Below, piece by piece: positions 12,540-24,435 of a stretch of DNA of 64,000 bases. The DNA is from Osedax fenrisi (lineage: Eukaryota; Annelida; Polychaeta; Sabellida; Siboglinidae). Numbering within the stretch: position 1 is the first letter of the stretch; every line of letters begins with the position of its first letter. A program made the translations under genes and the position numbers. The notes under the pieces were generated by a model. That model saw nothing but the letters and a program-made list of their open reading frames with translations, did not search any database and was not told the DNA's origin. The DNA is taken from assembly GCA_964019155.1 (NCBI GenBank), contig OZ025242.1, positions 1,098,694 to 1,162,693 of the forward strand, written 5' to 3'.

Positions 12540-13920
12540 TTATAAAATGTCTTATGAAATTATTTCTTTGGCAAAATTCTTTTATCAATGTATTGTCGTC
12601 AATATAATCTAATATATCTTGATGTTCATTGCATGTATCCAATATTTTTATTTGTGTTGTGACCTTAACCACATCTTCGATATTCTTAACATATAAAAGT
12701 TTCTCTCCAAGGACACTGACATACTTGGTTGTACCATCAATAATTTTATTAATTTTGTTGTTTCTATAAAAACAATTAATATTACATTAATAAATCTATT
12801 AAATATTATTCTTCCAGATTCTTTTAAAATATTTTCTAAATAAATGTGATAATTTGTTCATTTGTTCTGTACTATATCGATTAAAATATTAATGATTAAA
12901 ATAACATCTTCATTGAGAGTAGACTTTGATCCTATTACATTTATCTAAGGAAACATATTTTAAAACTTATACTTTTAATATATTTATAAATAGGATATAT
13001 AATTATATATATATAATTATATATAAATATAAAACCTATATATTTTTGTAATCAATAATAATTATTATAAACCATAGGTAAAACTAACCAATTTTTCTAA
13101 TAAAGTGAATATATCAAATGCTATATTTAATGAAATATATTTAGGTTATATATTTCTAGTGGAGTATTCTTATATGAATATTATTTGGCGATTTATTGGA
13201 GAACTATTTACGCTTGCCAATGTAAAATGTTCTAATGCATTTATAATATCTAAAGAGTTATTTAAGACTGCTGATATAGCCTGACATCTAACTGTCCATC
13301 TTGTAGGAAGTATTGGTTTGAATCTGGTTTTATCATTATCAATAGATTGGTATAAATATCTAACTTTTACAGATTTGCTAAAAACATATTTGAATACCAA
13401 TATCATTCACTATGGAAGTTTTTACCAGAGAGGCATGTGCATCTTTACATTGAGCAACACATTTACATACATAATATATAATCGATGAGAACTACAATGT
13501 GTGTAAAGGGGTATCCCACTAACAGTATTTCCGAAAATATTGTTCGGAAATTTTGCTAGAAAGTGATTTTCTAGCAAGTTGTAGTGGTATACCCCAATTA
13601 AAGTTACTATATGTCCGGTAAGTTATCGGAAAATAATGGGGTATCCCACTACAATTGTATTTAACTTGCTAAATTACAACTTTCTAGTAAACATTTCCAG
13701 AAATACTGGTAGGGATTTACCTAATGGGATACCCCCTTAATATGCCAAAGATTGTTATTTTTGTATCATTGATTGTGTTCCTTTGTATCAGACATATTGA
13801 AGCTTATATCATACTATTGTCAGCGTAAATTAGACATGGATAGATCGAGATGAATAATGATGTTTTTCAGATTATTTTCAATAGTTTCGCCAGTACTTGG
13901 TGTAGGATATATACAATCCT
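12540..13920 (-). pseudogene. hAT transposase remnant (arm 1)
   Basis: Read on the minus strand, fragments appear in family order. TGETIENDLKNIIIHLDLSM then LR-Q-YD correspond to the TGE...LRGQ.YDGA block (~13800-13900). THCSSHRL lies just after the inserted MITE. FSKSVKVRYLYQ and RFKPILPTRWTVRCQAI (13170-13406) match KPLCPTRWT. DYIDDNTLIKEF near 12560-12610 resembles the C-terminal region. A 230-bp MITE interrupts the coding sequence. This is an older hAT copy than the one at 8921-11294, because it is present in both arms. Confidence 0.75.
13507..13736. mobile_element. 230-bp palindromic MITE inside the hAT gene (arm 1)
   Basis: The ends are inverted copies of GGGGTATCCCAYTA. The right flank is TTAA and the left flank GTAA, consistent with a TTAA target duplication with one later change. 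Four copies of the GGGGTATCCCACTA motif occur in alternating orientation, so each half folds on itself as well as the whole. The TTAA target fits Kolobok- or piggyBac-type transposition, but no transposase is encoded. The copy at 32531-32760 is the mirror image. Confidence 0.75.
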
Positions 13921-14399
13921 AGATGAATAAATCCTATACATTTTTTATAATTTTATTTAAAGTTTAAATTAAACAAACATAAATAGTTCAATTTATGTAG
14001 GTAATAAATAACTATAAACTAACAAATAGCGAAATAGAGTATTTTTCTTCATTATAAATTAAATCTAATTATAATATAATGGAAGTTTTATTATATTTGT
14101 TAATGAATAAGCAAATAAAATAGATTATAAATATAAAATGCATAGACATTTGATATAGGTACCTACCTACTGTAAACCTACTGTAAACATCTCATAGAAT
14201 GCGTATATCAATAATGACTTAATAAACTTAATAAACTAGACTACATTTCTATAAATATTCAATCGAATCAGATAGATATAATATAATGAGCAGATATTAT
14301 TGATGTTTATCCAAATATTGAAAATTGATATAGGATCCAGATAACTATCTCTATATTATAAGATATATAGGTATCTCTAATGGTGTTAAACAGTAGGAT

Positions 14400-15289
14400 T
14401 AAAATAATATTAAAATTATAAAGTATTAAAATAATATTTAGAACAAATCTTATAGGAGAAATATAATATTCACAAACAATAAACAAATGTGCAGATATTA
14501 AAAGTGGGGGGGATATTAGATATTACATCCACCCACTTTTATGACGCCCCTAATACCTAATACGGACACACCCGTTATCTATGGAATAAAAAAACTAAAT
14601 ACAATTTTAAAATCACAATAATATCTATAATCAGATAATATTAATATATTGTAGTTTTTGAATACAAATATTGATTCATAAAATGTTAAGACTATTTATT
14701 GTTAAAGTGTTCGTATTAGGTTACTTTCCCCTACTAACCCCTCTATGATTATTACCATAACACTAACTCCACTAAGCATACTACCCTAATACTAATCCCA
14801 CTATATTTACTACTCTAACCCCACTATACTTACTACCCTACTACTAACAACACTTTATGGCATAGCACGTTATAGCTACTTTTATACCATCCCTCGTACA
14901 TTATATAACACACTTTTCACCTCTCAGATATTCAAAATATCTTTAATAAAAACTTTCTCCTCAAATAATGCAATCCCACTCAATGCCATACAAATATTTC
15001 AATTACATTCCATGATATTCAAAGAAATTATTGACATCTCATTAGCGACTGAAACCATATCTGAATGACTTCATCATAGAATAATTTCTCCATTATTAAA
15101 TATAATTACAAATTACGACACTATTTTATAATTCACACTACAAATGAACATACCGAAGACAGACAACTATCTACTGATTTAATAAACACACATTATTAGA
15201 TACAAATTAGTAAGCTTTCAGAAGGAACCACATCACTTAAACCGCTGAATACATATATTAGTGATTTACTATAGTAATGAGAGAGTATA
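14400..15289. other. Spacer DNA; probable hAT terminus
   Basis: At 14503-14551 a G-run/C-run hairpin (AAAGTGGGGGGG...CCACCCACTTT) is followed by GACGCCCCT, which is the reverse complement of the AGGGGCGTC terminus of the hAT at 8921. It is probably the 5' end of the minus-strand hAT at 12540-13920. The inverted repeat breaks before it (14399), so arm 2 lacks this end. The rest is AT-rich with C-rich strings near 14730-14860 and no gene. Confidence 0.5.
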
Positions 15290-15670
15290 CTATCTGCCGA
15301 TAATAATCAATTTACCAAAGTTAATTTCTCATACCTCTCTACCGCTTTCGATTCAATAGACTTTACCATACTATTCGTCGACTCTACGAAATTGGCATAA
15401 CTGATACATAATTGAATTGGTTCTCTAACTATATGCACGAACGTTGCTATTCTTATAAAATAATAATCATCATATCTAAACTGCTTGAAATAACCTTTGG
15501 AATCCCACAAGGGTATGTACTATCCCCAACACTATTCTCAATGTACCTAATACCACTACATAACCTCATTAATACCTCCCTAACACCCGGTACACTATGT
15601 TCGCTGATGATATACAGCTACGTGCTAACATTAACCTATGTTAGTAACATAACTAACTCAACTTAACTAC
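15290..15670 (+). pseudogene. LINE reverse-transcriptase fragment (L2/CR1/jockey-like)
   Basis: A short RT remnant. A TAFDSIDFT-like segment (SAFDSID) appears near 15345, and LNWFSNYMHER continues through TFGIPQGYVLSPTLFSMYL at 15412-15560. This is the GIPQGSVLGPLLF block that precedes the YADD box in CR1/L2/jockey LINEs. The YADD box would fall near 15600 (the reading MIYSY suggests decay). The frame is broken before LNWF by a stop. No endonuclease or C-terminus is attached. Confidence 0.75.
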
Positions 15671-15799
15671 ACATGTATACATAGATCGAGTTACTACACA
15701 CATATAGAGTTCGAAGTTTTACAATTATCGTATATCAGTATCCGTTCGAAATGCTCGTGTATCAGTTCGGAGTTCGAAGTCCGAAGTTCGATTGCAACA

Positions 15800-15845
<46 letters not shown>

Positions 15846-16121
15846 CATATTTAGTATATCATAACATATTTCTAAATTATTCTAAAAATCTTTGAAAATA
15901 TTCATAATTAATAATAACGTTGTTATGTAAACAATTAAATTTAAAATATTTCATTAATTTTTCATTACGAAAACAAAATATGGTTTATGAAATTTGTAAT
16001 AAGATGTTTATTTTAAACATCGATTTAGATACTTAAAATATAATTATATAGTATATATAATAAACACAAATAATGCATATAACAATGATTAACATAGTTA
16101 GTTAATACTGATGTCCTTCAC

Positions 16122-16173
<52 letters not shown>

Positions 16174-17523
16174 CATAATGAAATGTATAATTATTCATAT
16201 TAAATTATGAATATTTATCCTAAACAGGTATGAGATCAAGTACTTCAAACCGATCCCACTTCACTCCTACAATAATATATTAGCGAGGACATACATAGGA
16301 CACCGATATAATTAGTTATTGTTATTGACGAAATCTTCTCGGAGCTTCCATTGATGTTAAATGTTGAATAACATGAAGGATAATTAAAGATCAAACTAAA
16401 CATTGAAAATATAAATAAGGTATTTTAATATAATAAGCAATATAAATATAGGTGAATGTTATAATATTTGTTATTGTAAAAACATTTAGATAAAGTAATA
16501 TATCGAGGTATTACAATAGTATGTATAGTTATAGAAATACGACCACTATTAGCGTAGTAGGAATTAAGTTGATTACGATGAATTTCATTGTAGGTCCCTA
16601 TTAATGATAATCTTAACTTCGCTTGCAAGCCTTGCGTCCTGTCATCTCATGGCTCTCGGAGATAATGCAATCTCCACAACTCATGTAGCAATTTTGTTAA
16701 ATCACTAATGCTATAAGTGAGGTTATTTATTTCAGTAGTATGTATATCAAATACTCGATAATTAACATTGTTACCCTTTAATAGTTATTAGAACCGCGGC
16801 CTACTTAACTTTCTATAGTATACCGCGTACCACCCACGTAGTTGTTGTTGTTGTAACATACACACGTGACGTCATACCTTACTCATCAATGGTCTCATTT
16901 TCTACTTTAGTAAATGTTGTAATAATATTAATAGTTTAACGAAATAAAATTTAAACGAAATTTAATTTCTTTGTATATTAATTAACAATTGTATGTAAAT
17001 AAATAAATAATAAATAAATTCTAAATACACGTAGAACGCGCAATATTAAGTTAATGCTTAACTCTCTCACCATGTGGCGACTGTGTCAATAGTTAGTTAT
17101 CTATGCGACACATATCTACATATAACATACACACTAACAACACTATGTTACTACGCTGCCACGCCCCCTTAATACAGGCATCTCGAGTACTCGTGTGGTA
17201 ACCCCGGTATCGCGATGATAACCTACAGACATATCTTACTGAATTATCACTACTGTTAGTTACTATACTAATATATCTATGTAGGTTATCATATATAGGT
17301 TACCTATCGTATGTAGGCTTATATTTACGTCAATCTATATTTTGAATCACAGTACATGTGCATTATGTTAATATATAATTCTTCTATAACATAATTATCA
17401 TTGTAACGTATTCATCTATATTACATAATCACCAGGTATAATATGTGCGTGTGGTTATGTGTGTGTTCGTGTGTGTACGTATGTGTGTTGTTATAACATA
17501 TAGATGATATGACATAATATATA
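15671..17523. other. No recognisable gene; (TA)n tracts
   Basis: Microsatellites (TA)n lie at about 15802-15842 and 16123-16172. The stretch 16560-17260 is less AT-rich than its surroundings and includes (GTT)n at about 16841-16852, but no reading frame there resembles a known protein. Minus-strand frames at 16425-16628 give no recognisable motif. Confidence 0.5.
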
Positions 17524-18489
17524 GGGGGAAGTCCCCGATTACCGACCCCCTCCTAATACCGACCCCCTGTCGTATCTCAGTAACTATAAGAGATATCAAA
17601 AAATAATATATACACGAACTGTTAGTAATTTAATGATACATATATATAAGTATTTTGTTTTAACAAATATTTAATCTTACAATTGTTATTTGATAAAATG
17701 TAATATTCTGTTTTTACCTTTTAAATATTTGAATAATAACTTTTTTTAAATCATTGTAAATACTTTATTAATTAAAAGAAAACTTAATACTGCACATAAT
17801 ATTGTAGATCAATAAAATGTTTATAATTATTATAAAAATAATTCAATTTGAATAACTATTAACCAACATATCTTAATTATAGCAACCCATATGATTTTCC
17901 TAATACCGACCCCCTAAATTACCCTAATACCGACCCCATGTGATTTATAATATCCAATCAAAATAGATCAGTATTTTACTTTAAAATATGTCATAAGTTG
18001 TTTGTTTATTATTGATATAGATTAAGGATTCATGATTCCATTATATTATACATACTAATTAATAACTAAATATTACATAATAATATATACTATTTTAATA
18101 TAATTACTATAAAGTTTAAATTTAAATTTAATATTACTATTAAAACATAAATGCAATACAAAATAATTGCGTGCATGTTATAATTAATTATATTTATTAA
18201 TATCTACTATGTTGATTGGATATTATAATACTAAAAGTATGTATACCACGATTATGTTAGGGGGTCGGTAATAGGGGAAGGGGTCGGTATTAGGAACAGG
18301 TATCCGATTACCGACCCCCCTGTTTATTCTTGTAAATATAATTATATCAACAATTTAAAATAGCCATATTATTCATTACCATAATATTACCCTATTTACC
18401 CTATTTACAAAATTTCAAATAAATATATTTAATATTGAATAAGTTATTACAAATAATCATTTAGGGGTCGGTAATCGGGGACTTTCCCC
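17524..18489. mobile_element. TIR element with iterated TACCGACCCC motifs
   Basis: Ends are GGGGGAAGTCCCCGATTACC and, on the right, GGTAATCGGGGACTTTCCCC, flanked by TA on both sides. Eight copies of TACCGACCCC or its complement occur: forward at 17540, 17557, 17904, 17928 and 18309, reverse at 18261, 18281 and 18464. The intervening DNA is AT-rich and non-coding. The layout matches the larger element at 50845-61135 almost base for base in spacing although the motif differs. It is a non-autonomous DNA transposon of uncertain superfamily. Confidence 0.8.
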
Positions 18490-18962
18490 TAATATATAAT
18501 ATATGATATAATACATTTGTAAACATTTATTCATAATAGCCCGAGAAATAACAACTGAATCATGTTTACTTGTATACGAGAAAGAAATACATATTATATT
18601 TGGTTAGTAGTTACATATGCCTATAGTAGTTACATATATACATATATAAATATATATATCTATACATTATATCAATAATTTAATATAGTATATTGTATAT
18701 AGCTAATTATATATACAACTAATATATAGGCTATATAATATAGCTAATATGATAATTCATTATAAACATGCGTACAGGAATCTATTGGATATTACATATG
18801 GTATCATTAGCAGACATGTAGCTATTGTTCCATTAATAATAATAAGTCGACTTATGTCAGATCACTATATTATATCTAAAATAGGTTATTTTACATTTAC
18901 AAGTTGAATCTCATTATTTCAGTTTGATAAATATAGATAACATATATTTTCGTAGTTTTAAT

Positions 18963-18993
18963 CATAGAGAACGAAGTGACTTCGTTCTCTATG
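18963..18993. repeat. Perfect 31-bp palindrome
   Basis: CATAGAGAACGAAGT is followed by one central G and then its exact complement ACTTCGTTCTCTATG. It stands alone in AT-rich DNA with no coding sequence near it. It could be a minimal foldback remnant or a protein-binding dyad. Confidence 0.9.
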
Positions 18994-19310
18994 CTTTTAA
19001 TGAAAATAGTTTAATATAATCGTCTGTCATTTATATTATAATATATATATAAAAACATATGTTTATTATATATAAATCTCGTATATTAATATGAGTGAGT
19101 TATTAATTATTAATTATAACACATAATAATTATTAAATGTTATACACATTACATTTGTCAATATAATATACACATACAATAATATATTGTATTTAATAAT
19201 TATTTAAATATCAATTGTGTATACGTATTTATATATATATACCTATATATAGGTATATAATTTATATATTTTGGAAACTTGATTAACATGATATATACAT
19301 ATGTATTAAA
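18994..19310. other. AT-rich, no gene seen
   Basis: Low-complexity AT DNA with (TA)n strings; no supported feature. Confidence 0.5.
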
Positions 19311-19826
19311 ATACTTTACTACTAATTTAATATATCAATAACATCCCGGATATTGTTAATGTCTATTTCTTTGATGATGTACTTCACATTTTCTGTATTT
19401 CGATTAACAATGTAATCCTTATTATTTGATAATATAACTTTATTGTTTAATTAATTTTTCTAGTAAAATTAATCGGTGAATTTATATATATAGAGTGTTA
19501 ACTATATATATGTATACATACTTTATTACTATTTAATATATCAATACCACCCCGGATATTGTTAATGTCTATTTCTTTGATGATGTACTTCACATTTTCT
19601 GTATTTCGATTAACAATGTAATCCTTATTATTTGATAATATAACTTTATTGTTTAATTCATTTTTCTAGTAAAATTAATCGGTGAATTTATATATATATA
19701 TAGAGTGTTAATTATATATATATAAATACTTTACTACTATTTAATATATCAATACATTCCCGGATATTGTTAATGTCTATTTATTTGTAGATGTACTTCA
19801 CATTTTCTGTATTTCGATTAACAATA
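19311..19826. repeat. 207-bp tandem repeat, 2.5 copies
   Basis: A unit of about 207-208 bp starting ATACTTTACTACT, with internal CCCGGATATTGTTAATGTCT, occurs at 19311, 19518 and 19726. The third copy stops after the ATTTCGATTAACAAT block. Copies are near-identical except for short indels in their AT runs. No coding potential; it looks like a small local tandem duplication or satellite. Confidence 0.9.
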
Positions 19827-19850
19827 TTTCGACAGTAGTGGATGAGTCAT

Positions 19851-19993
19851 GTGTACTAGGTTGCTGCGTTAACGATGTACCGGTGGCGTATCGTGACCGG
19901 CTCGTCCAATCAGAGTGTTATATAATTTGAATATAACAATCTGATTGGACGAGCCGCTCACGGTACATCGTTAACACCACAGCCTAATGCACC
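19851..19993. mobile_element. Foldback MITE, 143 bp
   Basis: The left half (GTGTACTAGGTTGCTGCGTT, continuing AACGATGTACCG and CGGCTCGTCCAATCAGA) is repeated inverted in the right half, which ends CAGCCTAATGCAC. The halves differ by a ~14-bp insertion in the left half. The loop is AATTTGAA. It lies just after the broken third copy of the 207-bp repeat. Confidence 0.8.
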
Positions 19994-20184
19994 TGTTTAT
20001 ACGGTTTGTTAACTCGGCAATGCGGTCATAATAAATAAACTTGTGTATACCAAATGTGTATATTGAACAGATCACCCATAGTTTTTGTTACTGGGTTCGT
20101 AGTACTGGGGTTGTAGTAAATGAGTTATATTATATGGATATATCTGCTATAGGATCTCCTTAAGTGTTAGGTTGTAGTTGTTAT

Positions 20185-20226
<42 letters not shown>

Positions 20227-20317
20227 TGTTATTATAATAAGATGTAAGTATACTTAAATTTTAGTATATGTAATTATATTTGTATAAATATGGTATGATC
20301 ATTAATTATATTAAACC

Positions 20318-20352
<35 letters not shown>

Positions 20353-21731
20353 TATAATATATATATGTTAATATTCATATATTATACATAAATCTCTATC
20401 AACATACTCACATATATAATGTTTAATTAGCATTAATGTAAACGCATGCAGTTGGTAGTCATAGTACGTTATTCCTTTCGTAGTCGTCTCTTCCGTTATA
20501 GGAAACTACTGTCCATATTATATATATAAATATTGCATCTTAAATATTAAAAATATATATGTAATATGTATTTTATTATTCATATATTATAAAAATTCTC
20601 TATTCATATATATATATATAAAATTTAATTGGTTACATTATTGTATCACATGTGCTAAATAATATATTTAGTAATACATTAAACAATAAATGACAGACGA
20701 TTTTTATCTGAATTATAATAAACTTAATATTACATGATCACAACAAATCTATTTATATTAAAATGAATTATCGAATACATAGTGATGACAAAATTGTATT
20801 ATTAAACTTGTTTATATTTAGATATTTAGATATTTAATAGATATTCATCCATTGATTAATTCACACTACTTCAGTATTATCTAATTACATCATACTGACA
20901 TCACTTATATTGCTCTTATATAAGTAGTGGTCTGACATTTAGTATAATCTAGTTATTATTATTAATGGAACGGTTCAGCTCTTCTCTAAGTTCGCTGTTC
21001 GCTGTTAACTAAAGATAAAGGTCAAATATCAAAGATCAAATGTTACGTCATTTAATGTATGGATATTATCAAGAAACACACAGGTTTAAAATAAGTTATA
21101 TTGATTTAGATATTTAAATATAAATTTAATATTTAATATTTTAATAATTATATTTAATTTATTTTTTTATTAATTTATATTTAATAGTTATAATAAATTA
21201 TTCATAATAAATAATAAAATCTATGGATTGTTTAGTTGTATATAACTAATGTATACATTATTTTGAATTAAATGACTACAAAAGGCAATACACGAGTGTT
21301 GGTGTATCGTATAAATCCAGTAATATATACATTTAGGTTACCTAGGCGTCTCTGACAATAACATAAGTCACGTGTTCTATATATAGTAACCGGTGGGTAC
21401 ACGTGTAACTTGTATACCTAGTAACACGTGCTGCATGTATTTAAGATATACTCGTTGTGTAGACATTTTAACATTTAATATAATATATTATATATATTAA
21501 TATATATGTATATATATTATATATACTATATACTATATTATATACAGAAAGAATTATCATCAACGGACTAATGAAGATTCAGCTGCAGAATCTGAATCTA
21601 AGCGAAATCTTCAAGCAGACGTTTGAATCACGAATATTTCTACAAATAAAATGTAAAACTTCACATTTGTTATTTATCATAACTTCATATCATATTTATA
21701 TAATGTATTTATATACTTAAATCGCCGAAAT
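19994..21731. other. AT-rich, no gene identified
   Basis: (TA)n runs are at 20187-20223 and about 20320-20347. At 21552-21626 a plus-strand frame reads YHQRTNEDSAAESESKRNLQ before a stop. It looks coding-like but is too short to assign and could be a transposon remnant. Confidence 0.45.
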
Positions 21732-22460
21732 ATGAATTATATATATATATATACTATATATATACACATATCTATAATGATTCGCAATGCCAACTATTTT
21801 CTTTACAATATTAGAAAATCACGTAATAAATTGACTTTTTCAATGACTAAAAGTCTAATACACTCGCTAGTCTTTAGTAGACTCATATACTGCTACTCAC
21901 TTCTATGCAATCTACCCCTAAAGCTTATGCTTAAACTTGAGAAGATACAACGACGTGCTATACGCACCCTATATAAACTGAAGTTCTCTTCAATAGTATC
22001 AATATCGACTCTAATGCGATCACTCGGCTGGCTTAAGTTTAGGTATCTCTGTAGGTACAGACTACTATGCATCACCCATAAGGTGATACATCTTAGATCT
22101 CCCGAGTACCTAGCTGACTTGATCAGTATGCATACCCTTAGTCGAGCTAGCAGGAAATGTCACGCGATGAAAATTGTGCAACGCTCGACTATCTCTGCTC
22201 ACTCTGAATCTGCTTTCTCTGTGGTAGCTCCAAAATACTGGAATTCTCTACCATATGACATTAGGTGTTTGAAATCCTTGTCACTATTTAAATGTAAACT
22301 CTCAACGCACCTATTAACATTGTAACCTACCCTCCCTTTTCCTTTATTTTTATTGTACTTTATTTATTTTATTTTTGTTTCCTTCTCATGACGCCCATAA
22401 CCACCACGAGATTTTGTAGTCAATAAAATATTTTAAAATAAAATAAAAATAAAATATAGT
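21732..22460 (+). pseudogene. LINE C-terminal fragment and 3' tail (CR1/L2-like)
   Basis: A 5'-truncated LINE copy encodes only the region after the RT active site. Residues 25-197 read NYFLYNIRKSRNKLTFS, HSLVFSRLIYCYSLLCNLPL, LEKIQRRAIRTLYKL, then SAFSVVAPKYWNSLPYDIR and FKCKLSTHLL. This is the classic CR1/L2 carboxyl block (SRLDYCNSLL ... APKLWNSLP). The frame is open for 197 codons, suggesting a fairly young copy. After the stop come ~100 bp of UTR and an A-rich (TAAAA)n tail to about 22458, which marks the 3' end of the insertion. The apparent first residues are AT-repeat translation, not protein. Confidence 0.85.
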
Positions 22461-23326
22461 ATTTTATTATTTAACGACATAATATATTAATATATGTTCT
22501 TAGGTAATGTACTTACATATGTACCTATCATTAATAATATTTATTATATTTAAAATCATAGAAAATTTGAATATTCTTCGTAATCTTGATGTATTCACTG
22601 ATTTCCGCTCATTTCATAAATATACATAACAATATGTTAACACAGTCTATTATAATAATTAAAGTAGTTAATTTTAAGTTAACCATTATCTAGATATTAC
22701 TATTAATTTTCAAGTTTATCAGTTTTCTATTGAACTAGAAAACAAAGGTAGCCTACTTATAACCAAATTAATAATCAATTAATATATTCGTTTTTACATT
22801 ATTCAGTATTATTTATTACCTTATTAAATCAACTAAATATATTTCATTAATTTACTATATCAGTTATAAACTATTATTCATCTTTATTTCTTAAATGATT
22901 AAAAATGTTCGCTGTTTAAAATAATTACACTTGTACTTAATATTTTCTTAATATATTTATAAATAATGCAGCAAATCAATCTTATTGATCTTACTTTTTA
23001 ACTTACGTTAGTACAATTATTCAAAAGTTTGAACTCCCAATAATTCATAAGTTTAGCCAAAGTATAATTTATAAACAAATCATATACTATCTCTCTATTA
23101 CTATTAGCATTGATTCATTAAAAGTTAATTAAAAAATATCACTCTACTGATACATCATTAACGTGTGTATTAAATTACATTCTTGATACAATATATGATG
23201 GGCATGGTATTAAGTTAACTCTATTGATATTTCTTCTACTTTTGATAATACTAATCATAATATCATTATTTCTTAATTACCTGAAATTAATATTAATGGA
23301 ATTATGCATTCGGGGTTTTAAAAGTA
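22461..23326. other. AT-rich, no gene identified
   Basis: No coding, RNA or repeat feature is supported in this stretch. Confidence 0.5.
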
Positions 23327-24435
23327 CACTGTTAAAAATAATAGCGTTCAAAACCATTTACTTTATAAAATATCAATAAGTAAAGGGTTTCGTTTCAGTT
23401 TATTTACCAAACCCTTTACTTGTATTTCGTATATAACTAAAGGGTTTGTCGAAACCTTTTAATACCTTAAATTTGCATATATAAAGGGTTTCTATTTATG
23501 AGTTAATATAATAGCTTTCAAAACCCTTTACTTTATAAAATATAAATAACTAAAGGGTTTCGATAAACAAAACCCTTTAATCGTATTTCGTAGATACTAA
23601 AGGGTTTCACGAAATTCATAGTGGTGATTCGAATAATTATTATATACACAATTATTATGCCAACATTATTAATTATTCTAAGTAAAACTATATTATTTTA
23701 TAAAATTTTCTCTATTTTAAAATATTTATTTAATTATACCCTAATAAAAATTAGTAATCAATTATTATTTTTATTTTATATTTAAGGTAATAATCGTCAT
23801 TATATAAATAAAATGTTATTTTAAAATTGTAATTTTAATAAATAATCAATATTTCTATTCAAATAATAAATTTATAATTACCTAACTCGAATTAGGTAAA
23901 CCAGACCTTTGTATTACATTGGAAATTAAGTATATTAATTAAGATGATACGATTGGAAATCATGTTTAATTAAATACTCAATATTGGATATATAACAATT
24001 ATACGTTTATTAAATATTATGTATAACATAACATTATAATATTTAATTATTTAATTAATTATAATAATACAAATTAAAATACAACTGATAATCAATTCAA
24101 TAATATTTTATGAAATTCTATCATTTATTTGATATTTTCACGAAACCCTTTAGTATAAAAATAGCTTAACTAAAGGGTTTCAAACCCTTTAGTGGATATT
24201 CGCACGAAACCCTTTAGTATAATAAATGCGTAACTAAAGGGTTTATAATTTATTCTACCAAACCCTTTAGTTCGAAAAACGGCATAACTAAAGGTTTACA
24301 AACCTTTTAGTAAATAGTCGACCTAAACCCTTTAGTTTGAAAAAAAGCTTAACTGAAGGTTACCAAACCCTTTCATTAAACGGTCATCGATTAAAGGGTT
24401 TATTTCACGAAAACTAAAGGGTTTTTTTAAAAGTG
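23327..24435. mobile_element. TIR element built of alternating AAACCCTTTAGT motifs
   Basis: Ends are CACTGTTAAAAATA and, inverted, CACTTTTAAAAAAA, each flanked by TA, as in Tc1/mariner-type insertions. Inside are about ten copies of ACTAAAGGGTTT/AAACCCTTTAGT at 23352-23615, strictly alternating in orientation, and about thirteen more at 24142-24428, mostly alternating. A ~500-bp AT-rich core (23625-24140) has none. Adjacent inverted copies can form serial hairpins. No protein is encoded. Confidence 0.8.

Larger units (their letters stand above)
1105..14399. repeat. Left arm of a giant inverted repeat
   Basis: This ~13.3-kb segment reappears reverse-complemented at 31872-44129. The outer edge is TTAACTACATATAT here and its complement at 44115-44129. 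The inner edge is the GGTGTTAAACAGTA block at about 14386-14399, matched at 31872-31885. Across the LINE 3' ORF (6002-6484 against 38803-39285) the copies differ at roughly 8 of 483 nt, so the arms are about 98% alike there. Arm 1 has a private 2.37-kb hAT insertion and lacks ~1 kb of LINE sequence present in arm 2. Confidence 0.95.

Noticed and set aside
23327..24435. CRISPR-like array
   Set aside because: The repeat is only ~12 bp, alternates in orientation, has irregular spacing and shows no cas genes; the rest of the window is a eukaryotic transposon landscape.
23327..24435. Interstitial telomere repeats (CCCTAAA-like)
   Set aside because: The 12-mer is dispersed with unique spacers and in both orientations rather than in head-to-tail tandem.
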